From: Pseudorasbora parva
Taxonomy: Eukaryota > Chordata > Actinopteri > Cypriniformes > Gobionidae
Assembly: GCF_024679245.1 (NCBI RefSeq)
Contig: NC_090183.1
Location: forward strand, 24,375,355-24,439,354
Direction: 5' to 3'
DNA: 64,000 bases
Shown here: piece after piece, positions 11,380-23,341 of the stretch
How positions within the stretch are numbered: position 1 is the first letter of the stretch
Layout: the number at the start of each line of letters is the position of its first letter
Notes under the pieces: model-generated
Database searches by the model: none
Told to the model about the DNA's origin: nothing
What the model saw: the letters and a program-made list of their open reading frames with translations, nothing else
Translations under genes and position numbers: made by a program

Positions 11380-12245
11380 TGGGTGTAATCTGTAGGGTTT
11401 CATATGGAGCTGGCCCACTCTTTGCAGCTATCAGCTTTAACTCTTCTGCGAAGGCTTTCCACGAGGTGTGTTTATGGGAATTTTTGACCATTCTTCGAGA
11501 AGCGCATTTGTGAGGTCAGGCACTGATGTTGGACGAGAAGGCCTGGCTTGCCGTCTCTGCTCTAATTCATCCCAAAGCTGTTCTATCGGGTTGAGGTCAG
11601 GACTCTGTGTAGGCCAGGCAAGTTCCTCCACAGAAAACTTGCTTATCCATGTCTTTATGGACCTTGTTTTGTGCGCTGGTGCGTATGTTGGAAAAGGGAA
11701 GGGGCACTCCCCAAACTTTTCCCACAACGTTGGAAACATGCAATTGTCCAAAATGTCTTGGTCTGCTACGCATGAAGAGTTCCTTTCACTGAAACTAAGG
11801 GGCCATGTCCATTCCCTGGAAAAAAAAGCCCACACCATAATCCCCCCTCCACCAAACTTTACAATTGGCACAATGCAGTTACGTAAGTAGTGTTCTCCTG
11901 GCAACCACCAAATCCAGTCTTGTCCATTGGATTGCCAGATAGAGAAGCGTGATTCGTTCATTTCAGAGAACATGTCTCCACTGCTTTAGAGTCCAGTGGT
12001 GGTGTGCTTTATGCCACTGCATCTGACTCTTTGCAGTGCACTTGGTGATAAAAGGCTTGGATGCAGCTGCTCGGTCATGGAAACCCATATGCATTGTTCT
12101 TGAGCTAATTTGAGCTAAAGGCCACACAAAATTTGGAAGTCTGTGGCTAATGACCATGCAGAATGCAAGCAGTCTGTATACCTAGTTGCTTGATTTTATA
12201 CACCCTTGGCCATGGAAATGAATGAAACACCTAAATTAAATTATT
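11380..12245 (-). pseudogene. Tc1-like transposase relic, family A
   Basis: The minus-strand frames 12157-11963 and 11973-11437 together cover the C-terminal two thirds of a Tc1/mariner transposase, joined by a frameshift near 11965. The order is HWTLKQWRHVL, ESRF..W, GGGGIMVWAFF, APAHKT, then [18 protein letters not shown]. Of the DDE triad, the first Asp (normally S-D-E-S) reads M-N-E-S, the second (normally D-x-A-P) reads T-Y-A-P, and the Glu in NPIEQ is kept. The outer terminal repeats are not intact: the left begins near GTAATCTGTAGGGTTTC and the right end is lost after 'gaaacacctaaatta'. It is inactive. The copy at 59184-60005 is the same family. Confidence 0.8.
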
Positions 12246-13431
12246 TGGTGGGGCAACCCGATCACATGTAAATGTGTATAAATAGTACAATGGTTACAAT
12301 GAGTGTGCAATGTTGTTAAAATATTCTTCCAAAACAATTAATACTCCTATATCTTTGTTTAGAACGTATATAACTCATTTAATCTAACTGTTTGAAGGAT
12401 AGCCTTCTCAAGAAGTTCCCTCAATAAAGGACCTGAGAGCTGTTGACTTTTGCCAACAATATGGCCTAGATTCTCTAAGAGGACATTACAGATGCTCTCC
12501 ACCACTGCTTCAGTATCTCCCTTTTCACCAGACTGTAAACATAACCAGATGCTCTACCTGCCACCATAAGCACCTGAGTTTTGATTGGTGGAGACAAACT
12601 GCCCGATATATCTGCTGAAAGTTAAAACAGATGCAGAAAGTTCAGAGGCATCACTGCACTTTCTTTTAGTCACTGGCTAACAGACGTACACTTAAGAGCT
12701 GCAGGTGTTGAGACATAAGTCTTAATACTGAAAAAGTATAGTTCAAGAATGAGTCTCCATGTATGATCACGTTCCTGCGACCTCCTGTCGAACAGCGTGA
12801 CTAGAATAAGCCTCTGCCTTTATCAGTTCATGCTGCACATGGTTTTAAGTTTGGAATCGGCAGATGTAGTGTGAGACTGCCAACCAATTTTAGATTTGTA
12901 TGCTGTGTATCTTTTCATGGTTCTTCTTGTTACTTACTGAATTTGGACAGATCAGAGATCAGTGTTCACGGCCTCAAAATTACGGACGAAAATGATATTT
13001 GATTTCATAAATGATAAAAACAAGTACAAAATGTGCACTACGATCTTGATCATTCAATTAAGTTATTTTAAAAATACGGTACATGTGAGATTAATAAGCT
13101 TTATAAGCATAATATTATAACTTGCATCTTCAGGAAGGAGCCTACGAACGAATGAACAAACACTGCCAGAGATGTAATCTTTTCTTTACTGCCATTATCC
13201 TGCCTCAGTTCTGAGGCTTACATACCCTAAATGCTGTTTGGTTTTTACCTGAAACCATCTGGTATGTTCCTATGTGACCAGTGGAGGAGTGTGTCCCACG
13301 GCTATAGAAGAGAAAGGTCATCGGTGGAGTGTGGGGTCAGTTATTTTGTGTATTTGCATTGACTCCTCTGAGAGCAGAGGCCATGTACAGTTCAAAGATA
13401 AAAATGTGAGAAATGTTGAAGTCGGTCAGGG
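12246..13431. other. no feature recognised
   Basis: Noncoding, moderately AT-rich, without recognisable repeat ends or exons. Confidence 0.5.
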
Positions 13432-13490
13432 CTGAAAAACAGAGCTCTTACCACACATGCACTATGTGTGGTAAGAGCTCTGTTTTTCAG
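13432..13490. repeat. perfect 27-bp inverted repeat with 5-nt loop
   Basis: Arm 13432-13458 (CTGAAAAACAGAGCTCTTAC...) is exactly complementary to 13464-13490; the loop is GCACT. A transcript of either strand would form a 59-nt perfect hairpin, within the size range of a microRNA precursor stem. The perfect pairing may equally reflect a recent palindromic duplication. Confidence 0.85.
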
Positions 13491-14686
13491 AGCAAGCTCT
13501 CAGTCATCAGAGCGTAGTGCTTGACTGATGGTCCATTTTGAGAAGAAGAGGCTGCTTTGTTGGTGACCGCTCAGCCTCATTGAGTGGACTCACAGAAGCA
13601 TGTGAGCCTGTTTACTATTTTCATACAGTTACCAGGAAATAGGTTATTCTCAAAACGCGACAACCCATTTCCTTACACATGAATTAATGCTCAAAATCCT
13701 TAAAACAGACAGGGAACAATACAATTTAATAACCCTAATGTCAGCAGATGAAAAGTCTGTATTCTGCATCAGTTTACTAAGATACATCTCAGTATATCAT
13801 TCAACATAACACACATTGTGCTTGTTTGGCCACAGATAATCACAACTGTAATATTCAGTAGTCTTCAATTGCCTGTGATATTGCTTAAATTCAACAGTTC
13901 AGTGGACAAGATCTTTATTTTGAGAATGTATATTTCAAATAAAATGTTGCCAGTTAGTCCATATATTTTTCTCCACCAGATATTTTTTTCCAAAAAGAAC
14001 ATTATAGGACTGGATTTATACAGTTGTGTAAAGTATTGTATTGTTAATTTTATAGTATATTGGATTACTTAATAATTAACCAATAAGTTCCCCATTCTAG
14101 CCATTGGTAGCAGTTTATTTTACAGCCCTGCTCTCCATATACATACTAGAGCAATTGCAATAACTGGGTAGTAACTACTAACTCTGGACCTATCCCTAAA
14201 TCTAACCTTATATAACCCAGTCTTAGGTAAGTACACTGTACATTTTACATGTACATTTAGCAGATGCTATCCAAAGCACCTTAAAACTGAGGAGTACAGG
14301 AGCGATCTTTCATGATGAGGCGAAGAAATGCAAAAAGTGCCTTAAACACACACACTCGCACACACTTTCCCTGATGAACTTTGTGGAATGTATGGTATCA
14401 TACATCTCTTTATTCACACGTTTATGGTTTGCTAAATTATAAGAGAGAAGGAAAATTGGCTGTTCAAAAGGGTTTCTAATATACCTTGTTCCCCAGCCTT
14501 GGTCCTGGTGTCTGTGAGTAGCACACTGGCACTCAATTTATACCTAGGAGACTCACTGGAAGTCTTTTGAACTGTTTTGACTTCAAAAAATAAAGTCATT
14601 TTTATGTTGCATATCAAGGTCAATGTAGTTACCATATACAGTATGGTTCCTCGCTAAAATATAATACAATATTTTTTCTTCACACA
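13491..14686. other. mostly unassigned sequence
   Basis: Around 14473-14531 there is a short tract (TTTCTAATATACCTTGTTCC ... GTGAGTAGCACACTGGCACT) that recurs in diverged form at 27427-27475, so it is a dispersed repeat of unknown type. Nothing else is recognised. Confidence 0.4.
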
Positions 14687-16383
14687 TCACAATTCCAGTC
14701 CAGTCACTTCATGGTACTTGACAAAGCAATTGCGATCAGCATTGAGGCACAGGTGGACCTTACAGACCCTGCAGACCACGTTTGACCTTAGTATGTTCCC
14801 CTTCTTGCTGCAGTGCTTGCAGGTCTGGCGGTTGGTGTAGACGGGGGCATGGAACAGGGACATGTCGAACCGCTCAGAGGCATGTGGGGTATGACTGCGG
14901 TGTCCCCGGACAGGCTTGGGGACATCAACAGAGGTGCTGGGGGTGCATTGAAATGATGAGCTCCTCTGGGGGTTAGACATGACAGGCCTCTGGCTGCTGC
15001 AACTCCTGAACACCTGGATCTGGAAGTTCTTTAACGACAGCCCATCCACAGCAAGAGCCTTGCAGTCCCGTCTGTACATGATCCAGGCATTCGTGAGGCT
15101 GACATCTATAGCATATGCAAACAACTGCATGTACCACCTCTTAGACTTTATGGGGGTGCAGTAGACCAGCGTGTCACTGGTGACGTAGTCCTGCATACAA
15201 TGAGGTACACCCCTTTTCTCCATTTCCTTGATCGACTTCAATGGAGGTTTGCCTATTCTGTTTTCCCTGGCTGTCCACGTGTTCCTACAGTTCTTGTCTT
15301 TGAGGTACCGCACCTTCTCCAGGCTGGTGAAGAAGTTGTCTGCAAAGATGGCTGTGGTGGTGGAGGAGGACATGGTGCTGGCCAGGACAGAGACTATCTG
15401 GCTGGTGACACACATGGCTTGTTGTTCAGACGTCATGGGAACATCATAGGCTTCCAGCGTAGTTTTGCCCTGGTATAGCACCAGATCATGAATAAAGCCA
15501 TCTGCGGAAGCCCTGGCAAACAACTTAAATCCCCATTGGCCTGGCTTATTCTTGACGTACTGCCTCCGTTTGTCAGCTCTCTTGCCATTATAGGCAACCA
15601 TAACCGCATCCACATACTGCTTGGGGGTCTGTGGCTCACTCCTGAAGGCATTAACCAGGAGGCTGAACAGTGGCCGGACTTTGAAGAATCTGTCAATGGT
15701 GCCAGGGATCTGGGTGTTGTCATTAAAGTGGACAAGCTTTCTCATCAGCCTGAACCTCTTTGATGACATGAGGTTTGCAACTTGAGGGACTCTGGTCTCC
15801 ATTGCCCAGTAGTCATCAATGGAGGGGAGCTCAGAAATCCCCATGTAGAGCAGGATACCTATAAAGGTCATCATCTCATCTTCAGTGGTTGTGAAGGTGG
15901 TGTTGACATCCTTCTGGGTTGCATACAAGTTGGTTTGGTATGTTATATGTTTTATGACAAGGGGGCTGAAGTACCTGCTGAAGTAATTATATGGAGTATC
16001 AATGAAGTCAGCGGGAAAGTGCTGGTACTCAAGCAGGGCTTGGTTGTCCAGGTCAACCTTCTTCCAGGTTGTTAGCCTGGCTGCTGGCTTCCCCTTCTTG
16101 GTGTGACTCTTGGCTTGTGGTGCTGGCTGGTCTTCATCCTCATTCTCGTCACTGTTGTCCTCATCCTCAAGCTCCTCCACTGCAGGCCGCACACATGTCC
16201 TCTTGGCAGAGGGGCCCATGTCACACGGGCATGGAGTGTCCAGGTTGTGGATAAGTGGGATGAAGTCGGGGTCTGCCACGTCATCGTCTTCCTCGTCAGA
16301 GCTCTCATCGTTACTGACGGCGGGGTCAGCTGGCTCAACAATAATCAGCCTCTTTCCATAGCAGAGCTGGGTAGACAGCTGTA
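14687..16383 (-). CDS. piggyBac-derived (PGBD-like) transposase ORF lacking the third catalytic Asp
   Basis: One uninterrupted frame. Counting from a GTG at 16279 it has 530 codons, but the same frame continues upstream through LCYGKRLIIVEPADP to a good splice acceptor (TTCTTTTACAG, exon edge near 16379), and no ATG precedes it, so the true start is probably in an upstream exon. Order: acidic N-terminus (EELEDEDNSDENEDED, residues 35-50), the transposase core from about residue 85 with first Asp in YVDAVM (D224) and second in FADNFF (D314), and a C-terminal cysteine-rich module (C487, C490, C503, C506, C511, C518) like the piggyBac DNA-binding zinc finger. The segment expected between SDTLVYC and TPIKSKRWY (about residue 374), which normally carries YN..MGGVD with the third Asp, is missing in frame. 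The protein should therefore be catalytically dead, yet the frame is clean. It could be a domesticated PGBD-type gene or a young internally deleted copy. No flanking piggyBac termini were recognised. Confidence 0.8.
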
Positions 16384-16759
16384 AAAGAAAAGTGAGTACA
16401 ATTTGAGTATGTTACCCACTTTGAGTTATTTGTGAAGGAAAACTGTAACCGTGAAGTTTGCTCTACTGAAAACAAAGAATATTGACTTAGAAAATAGTAA
16501 AAAGAAAAAAGTACTGGTGGTACCACTTATTTTAGCAGTAATACGGCTTACAGTAAAGAATAAACATAGATGTGTGCCATAATAATATGAACTGGGTATA
16601 GTAATAAATTCTAAAATCTGTTATAAGTTAAATATATTTCACTATTATGGCTTGATAATTTGATAATAAATGGCGTAAATTTCCCATTGGATCACTGTGT
16701 GTTAATACAAACCTGTGGCAACATCAAATGCACTATTGATTGTCCTACGTTATAATGCA
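16384..16759. other. upstream of the piggyBac ORF
   Basis: Noncoding; on the minus strand this would be the intron before the acceptor at about 16380. The first coding exon of the PGBD-like gene was not identified. Confidence 0.4.
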
Positions 16760-16763
16760 TTAA

Positions 16764-18044
16764 AGGACAACTCCGGTGAAAAAAATGAACCTAGGGGTAA
16801 TTAACACATGGTTACAGAGTAGATCGTTCTCTGGGATGCGTTTTCATGAAAATTAAGTTCGATTGCTCCCCCCTCCCTCTGGCTCCGCTGGACTGTTCAT
16901 ATTATATTATTTGGTTCCGAAGCGGGGTTCCTTTGCGTCATCAAAGCAGCAGCTGTTTACCCAGTTGCTTAGTAACGACAGCCAGCGTGAAGGCGGTGAA
17001 ATGCATAGCGTTGCTCCCGTCACTTTTATATTTTGTTTTTGAACCATTGGCTTTGTTACCAAAGCTTCTGTACGTAAAGGCACTTGTGTCTATCTGCCGC
17101 GAACGGACTGCAAATGCTCTAAAGAACGCCGAAGATGAGCAGAGATGAGATCTACATCTCTCTGCTTGCAGTATGTCAGTGAAGCTCGTCAGGTAAATGA
17201 GTGAAACACACACAAAACACACATTTTTATCAACTCATATGGCATTAATAGCAGTTCAGATTTAGTATGATTGCGTTCACATCAGCAGCGAACTGTTCCG
17301 GAGTTCACATGAAACGAACCCCAGAACACCTCTTTAAGCGGACTCGGGTGCGGTTCGCGGGTGCACACCCGAGTTCGGAAGAGCGCATTCATATCATCCA
17401 AAAGAAAAGAACTCTAATGTTAATCGAACCCGGTGTGCACCAAAGGTGCTAGTGTGAAAGCACCATAACACTCATCTATGGGGCACAGAGTAGTAAAATT
17501 AAATCGCTAGTTAATACCACTAACAAGGCTCAAAATAGCCTCACACTAACACGGTAGCACAATGAGGGTCCCTACATGCAAACGAATACAAACAGCAGCC
17601 ATCTTGGTAAAAAGTCTTGACGAGTCGAGCCATGAACGCTGTGCTAAGTGAGCTGGTCCATAGGAATTAAGTTTATTTTCTCTGCTGCGTGTAGTGCTTT
17701 CTTCCGGAAACAACGGACCATATAAGATTCCAAGTCACAGTTTATCACTAAGCACAGCGTTGGTGGCTCGACTCGTCACGACTATTTTCCAAGATGGCTG
17801 CTGTCCGTATACGCGTATGTACTGGCTTTATAAAGTATCTTCTTATTAAACTGTTTGTACACTTACAAAGTTATCAATGCTTCAATTTGCATGTAGAGAC
17901 ACTCTTTATGCTACTGTGTTAGTGTGAGGCTATTTTGAGCCTTGTTTGTACATTCGATTTTCATGAAAACGCATCCCAGAGAACAATCTACTTAGTAACC
18001 ATGTGTTAATTACCACCAGGTTCATTTTTCACTGGAGTTGTCCT
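16764..18044. mobile_element. TTAA foldback element (AGGACAACTCCGGTGA family), copy 1
   Basis: Ends AGGACAACTCCGGTGA and TCACTGGAGTTGTCCT (imperfect inverted repeats), flanked by TTAA at 16760-16763 and 18045-18048. Inverted arms carry 'gatgcgttttcatgaaaa', 'ctcacactaacacggtagca' and their complements. The interior also holds the sequence 'cgaacccggtgtgcacc', apparently from another nested element. 1281 bp; no coding sequence is convincing. A second, rearranged copy is at 53982-54751. Confidence 0.75.
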
Positions 18045-18326
18045 TTAAAGGGGGGGGGGGGGGGGGGACACTCAGTTTCAGTCAATCTCATATCAATATT
18101 GAGTACCTATAGAGTAGTATTGCATCCTTCATATCTCCGAAGAGTCTTTAGTTTTGTTATATTTATAAAAGAAATATAGGCTGTACCGAGTCTTTCCGAA
18201 AAAAAACGAGGCGTGACAACACCATGGCTGGAGGCGTATCGTGTGGGCGGAGCTAAAGAATGACGAGCGCACACAAAGCGGTGACGTCCTCAAGCGTGGA
18301 GAAGAAAACGCTACCCTAAATAACCC

Positions 18327-18432
18327 ATTGCTTTCAATCAGGTTCAACTAATACATATGATCCAGAATCAGATCCGGAGGCTGAAATAAATTGAACAAGA
18401 GAAGCAACAACAGCAGGACGTCCGTCTCTGTG
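18327..18432 (+). pseudogene. decayed ballast-like exon
   Basis: Aligns base for base with the 4765-4874 exon (TATGATCCAGAATCAGATCC core) but has lost the ATG and gained frameshifts and a TGA. The donor survives as TG|GTATGT at 18433. Confidence 0.5.
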
Positions 18433-18809
18433 GTATGTACTGTATTTAGTGGCCTGTCAACATTTGTGTGTGTTTACTCGTGGTTTATGAGGACATGATT
18501 CGGTTTATGGACTATTGTATGCAAGCAAAATGGTTTCGCACGTCAGACTAGTGTAACGTTATACATAACCATTAGCGCATTTGAATGACGAAGCACCCTT
18601 TGTGAGAACGCTAGGTTTATTTTTGGGTGGTTTTACAATAAACAGACTGACACCTATATTGGTCAGCTAAACAAATGTATTTAAACACACACCATAGATC
18701 GCATGCTCCATTGATAAATTAACTAACGTTATACATGATCGTGTTGTTTACTGATGTTTACTTACGCGACGATAGCCAACAGCATAGACATTTGAAGCAG
18801 TTTTACTCA

Positions 18810-18885
18810 CCGCCTGTTTCCCAAGCAGGACCGTAAACCTTTATCCCTGGGACCGCTCCGTCAAAAACACACTTCTTTGGTAACT
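18810..18885 (-). pseudogene. THAP-type first exon, start lost
   Basis: The minus-strand frame PKKCVFDGAVPGIKVYG ends at the strong donor GGTGAGTAA. PKKC corresponds to the first zinc-cysteine region (MSPKKC in copy 3) and DGAVP resembles the THAP AVPT box, so the middle of the domain appears deleted. The initiator ATG reads as TTA-containing sequence. Confidence 0.4.
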
Positions 18886-19410
18886 GTTGATTTTGATTTT
18901 GTGAAGTCCTGTGACAGCAGTGACTGTGGAGATCCACTTTTGCGATGCGACTGAAGCGTGATGTTATGAAGCTTCCCGTCATTTCTGCGTTCAAATCGGT
19001 TTAAATGCAGCGCTGCCTTCCCGGATTGCTGTGCTGAAGCATTGAAGTCGCTTGATGTCACCCATAGGAATAAAGTGGAGCGCGGCGCATCAGAAGTGTT
19101 CACGGACGACTGGATCTGCACCTTGAGAGCAGTGTTTATGGGCTTGCATTTCCTCTCTCGTTCTAGTCACGCGCGCGCACCCTTCCGGGAGAAGAGCCCG
19201 TACGGCCCATACAAGGACCTTCTGCTCTATCGACGTCAAGCCGACCCATACTCGAAAAAAACTCTCAGAAACTTGTGAGAAACCGGAAGGAGTATTTTTG
19301 ACACAGAAATACTCCATCAAACGCCCAACATTAGTTTGTGAAACTTTGTCTATGTTTAGGATGGGAATCCAAGTCTTTAACAGTGTAAAAAGCTCAGTAT
19401 GCATGAAATG

Positions 19411-20447
19411 CCTAATGTTGTAGTTAAACCATCAGAGGCTTGTTGTATGAAGCTAGCTGAACAAACTCTGGGTTTATAGGTTTCGTGTTGACAATCCAGA
19501 TAAATCCAACCTGGTTTAGATCAAGTTCAACCATTTCTCGAAAGGGTGACTTGCGACAAACCGTTTGATTCACTACTCTTCTGAAGAGTGAGAGATCTTT
19601 TTGAAAATTATTATGAAATTAAATGTGATTACAAGACAGGAATAAACATTGCTGCTGCAGTGACAGTTTGAGAAGGCAGCTTAAAGAATATCTGACTATA
19701 TAAATGCAATCAAAGAAATATGCATAATAATTATAGGTTCACAAAGAGCTCAAATGAATACACATTGTTTAAAATAATTATGAATGCATGTTTTATATTT
19801 ATATGAATATTTGGCTACTTATCAATTATTATATTAATTATATGAATATATTATATTAATTTAAAAAGTAATTATAATTACTATAATATAAATATAATAA
19901 ATAATTAGTTCCAAAGGATAAACAATTTTGTTAAATATAACAAGCAAAACGTTTTTTTTTTAACTATACACTGCAAATTTGGAACAGGGGGTGTGGCTTT
20001 ATTGTGTCTTTACTTGGAGCTGATTGGTCCAATTTGGGTTTGCGATTTCTAACCCAGAATAAAACCTGCTCCAGAGCAGGTTAGCAGTGTAGTGTAAGTT
20101 ACCATGGTGATGAACACCGCTAAAAAAAAATCCACCTTCTTGAGCCCGAAAAAACAGTTTGCTCAAGCTAATCTTGAATTTACCTGGGTAAAAAGAGAAA
20201 CTTTGTGCAACAGACCACAGGACAGCAGTGGTGTGTGAACTGAATTTGGTGACAATAAAGTGCATTACAGAGAAGTTATTAACTTTTTTTTTTTTCGGGT
20301 TTTGGACTTTGCAGATGGTTCCTTCGAATCGATCTCTCAGCCATCTGCACATAGTGTTTTATGAGATTTTTGGTTTCTGAGATTTTCAGTGTCAGTGGGC
20401 GGAGCTTACATGAATGAGTTTCCCGGTCATGCGAGTGAAACTGAGAA
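19411..20447. other. no feature recognised
   Basis: AT-rich around 19740-19960, otherwise unassigned noncoding sequence. Confidence 0.45.
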
Positions 20448-20449
20448 TA

Positions 20450-21832
20450 GAGTGCCGAAGTCATGACGTCACTTTGTAGGCCAACCCGGAAGTTAGCGGC
20501 GCATGGGTTCCCTCGATCAAAAGCCTATGCATTTTCCCCATAGACTTTTGGACAATCGCAAAATATAAGATCTGTGTTCAACAAAGAGTTATGACCCTTA
20601 CACGTTTTGTCTATCAAGATAATCTTTACAAGTGAATCCAACATGTATACCGTTTGAAGCCTAAATAAAGCCGTCAGATATAAAATGCTAACGGTAGGCT
20701 ATAAACGGACTACAGCACACAGTCGCGGATCTACGTCATCATCAAGCATCCTCAAACTTTATTTAAAAAACACGTTCGCTCATTATGATCTGCGCTGTGT
20801 ATGAACACTTATCCACTTTTTCATGAGAAATATTGACCATTCGTTTTTTCCAAAAATGTTAGAAACTAATTGAGTTTATGTGTGCCTCTCTGAGATGTGT
20901 TTTCTCGTTTGTTAATGTTTTATTTATTATTTTGTTATTTTATATAAAGCTTAATATTATTGTCTTTGTGATTAAGATTAGGCTATTATGCCTGATCATC
21001 GTGCCCCAAATAGACTTTAAAGAATCTTTTGAAGAATCTTTCACTGTATTATGTTTGATTGTATGTTTGCATACCATTTGCTAATTCGCCAGAAAAAAAG
21101 CGCTTTTACCACCTCAGAAGCACTGACGACGTAAGCTAGCCGTATCAAGTTACAATCGTATGTCCTTTTTTAGACGATTGATCATATATCGAGGAGAGAA
21201 CCACTATAAATCTGGACATGTAGAACAGCGCAGCTTTCATTCGACGACTTGTGCTTCCATCTCAGGACAAAACAAAACAGTACAGTCTCTCCACAGAAAT
21301 GAAGAACTGGTAATCGGTTACCTTAATATCACAGATTTCTGTGTATAACAATATTTGGAAACACCACTATTTGAAAGGACTAAATATAACTATGTATATT
21401 AACTGAAAGGTAAACTTCTAAGAACATGAGGCTGAAACGCAGGCTAGTTTTATATTTTTATTAAACATTTACTTAGAGAATTCAAAAGTGAATGAAACGC
21501 GGGCTGGTGAGATTCCCCGTTTGTCACGATGACGTCTAAAGTCCCGGCCAAAGGATGTAGTCTCTTTTAGCAACTTGTTAGCAACCGCCGTTTTTAAGAC
21601 ACAATATAGTTTAAAAAAAATCACAAGCAGGTTAGAACTAGTGTGTTTTATGTCATAGAACAAAACGTGAAAATATTTAGAGGCTTTGTTAACCACAGAC
21701 CTTATTTCAGGCGATTTAGCAAAAACCCATTCAAAAAACCCATAGACTTTTGAGCGAGGGAACCGGAAGTGCTAAAATGCTAACTCACTTCCGCGTTTTG
21801 GCCTACAAAGTGACGTCAGAACTTCGGCACTC
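20450..21832. mobile_element. DNA transposon with GAGTGCCGAAGTC inverted ends (TA target)
   Basis: Left end GAGTGCCGAAGTCATGACGT and right end ACGTCAGAACTTCGGCACTC are inverted repeats extending, with gaps, about 100 bp inward (shared CACTTTGTAGGCCAA, GGTTCCCTCG, CATAGACTTTTG). TA dinucleotides flank both ends (20448-20449, 21833-21834). The interior has no convincing coding frame, so it is non-autonomous. The superfamily is unclear from sequence alone. Confidence 0.65.
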
Positions 21833-22297
21833 TATTGTAGTTTGCTCCTGCTATATCTCAGCAGATATAATGTATTGTTTCAAAAAAAGGTAAATCATTT
21901 CAATGTCGCCCAAATTTATGCCTAAACTTCAATTGTTTATTGCGTTTACGAAATATTTATTGGTTTGCAAGTTGTGCAGTCGTAGGCCTACCTGATTAAG
22001 CAAACTTGAACTAGTCGTACTGATTTCATTTTGTTGTGCTTTCTTTTCTTTGTGCCATGACGCTTTAAAACGGTCTTTTAATATTGTCATACTTTGTTCA
22101 TAAACCTGTATAAATGTGTAAATGGACACTAAAAAGTTAATATATCCTGGTGTGATTTGTTCTTAAATTCTTGTACATTTTTATATATCAAATAACTCAA
22201 AACCAAACACAAGCATGAATGTGTTGCTTTTAATAGGTCTATGGAAGTAAAATTAGAATTAAGTGTCATGAGAAAAGTCGACCTGCTTTTCTATAAG
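21833..22297. other. no feature recognised
   Basis: Noncoding AT-rich sequence. Confidence 0.5.
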
Positions 22298-22730
22298 CTA
22301 ATAATACTGTTCAAAAGGTCTTTATTTTTTTATGTTCACCAAAGCTGCATTTATCTGATTAAAAAATATTGTGAATTTATTTTTACCAAATGTTCTCTAT
22401 ATAGATTTTTTTTATTATCTTGTTTTGGCAGAGCTCCAGTCTTCAGTGTCAAATGACACATGACCCTTCAGAAATAATTCTAGTATACAGATTTTCTGCT
22501 TTTTGAAGATGGTTGTGCTGCTCAATTTAGTGTGGAAAGCATTATACAAACATATCTGTTTTCCGGATTCTTTATGAATAGGAAGTTTAGAAGAGCAGCA
22601 TTTATTTGAAATATAAATAATTTGTAGCATCATGTCTTTACTGTCTTTTTTTTGTTTTGTTTACCAATAGAATCCATTCTTGCTGAATAAAAGTTAACAT
22701 TTAAATCATAGTGATTCTAAACTTTTGTCA
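22298..22730. mobile_element. dispersed MITE of the GTTCAAAAG...CTTTTGxxx family
   Basis: Starts CTGTTCAAAAGG and ends TTCTAAACTTTTGTCAT. The interior contains 'tcaccaaagctgcatttatc', 'ctccagtcttcagtgtcaaa', 'agcagcatttatttgaaat' and 'ccattcttgctgaataaaag', hallmark segments of a very common cyprinid repeat. A fragment in opposite orientation lies at 24895-25350. Confidence 0.65.
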
Positions 22731-22881
22731 TGGAAATCTTAAGAGTGATTAAAAGTCAAGATAACAGAATGCCATAAATGTTTTAACATAGATTCAATAA
22801 TTTAAAGATGTTTAATTTTTCAAGATTTAAAGTCAAAAGTGCTTCTAATGAAGCCCAATTAAGAACCTGTTTATAAAACAC

Positions 22882-23074
22882 CCCCGGTTTCACAGAAAAG
22901 TCTTAAGCTGTTTTAACTGAAAGCATATCTTAAAATATGTCAGTTCTATTGTTTTGTCTCAAGACGCACACATTAATGTTTTTTTTCTAAGGCATGTTTA
23001 ATGTTAAATTTAAATGTCTTAATTTAACTAGACCTAATGCTAGTTAATCTAAACCCTGTCTGTGAAACCAGGCC
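22882..23074. mobile_element. short MITE with CCCGGTTTCACAG inverted ends
   Basis: Left CCCCGGTTTCACAGAAAAG and right CTGTCTGTGAAACCAGGCC are inverted repeats. The internal 'aaaatatgtcagttctattg' and 'tctaaggcatgttta' segments match a widespread fish family. No coding capacity. Confidence 0.65.
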
Positions 23075-23341
23075 TTTATGATGGATAAATTAGTGTTTGT
23101 TGTGCATCAAAATACATCAGATATAAATGATCATCAATGTGTATCAACCAGGCATTGCAACAACACATGGTCAAAGAAAGAGCAGATGACAGAGAGTAAT
23201 ATCAGTGTAGGTTGCAGAATGTTTATTAGGCCACTGACATGGTTGTGGGTATGTTATTTTAGTCATTTAGGGATAACAGTTTTAAAGCTTCATAAGGTAA
23301 GGTAACAGAAGTGCATAACAATAAATAAGACTATCTGTTCA

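Larger units (their letters stand above)
18049..19410. mobile_element. Kolobok-like TTAA element, copy 2 (right end lost)
   Basis: Begins with a G-run (about 18 G) then ACACTCAGTTTCAGTCAATC, the same terminus as copies at 4494 and 31139. It follows TTAA 18045-18048, which is also the right-hand target copy of the foldback element to its left. The right part matches copy 1 up to 'cagtatgcatgaaat' and then stops before the expected CAGCATTTCACCCC terminus. It contains degenerate versions of both exons (18327-18432 plus; 18810-18885 minus). Confidence 0.6.

Noticed and set aside
11468..11890. 140-codon plus frame
   Set aside because: Antisense shadow of the Tc1-like transposase relic.
15200..15763. 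Several 70-100 codon plus frames
   Set aside because: Antisense shadows of the piggyBac-type ORF.
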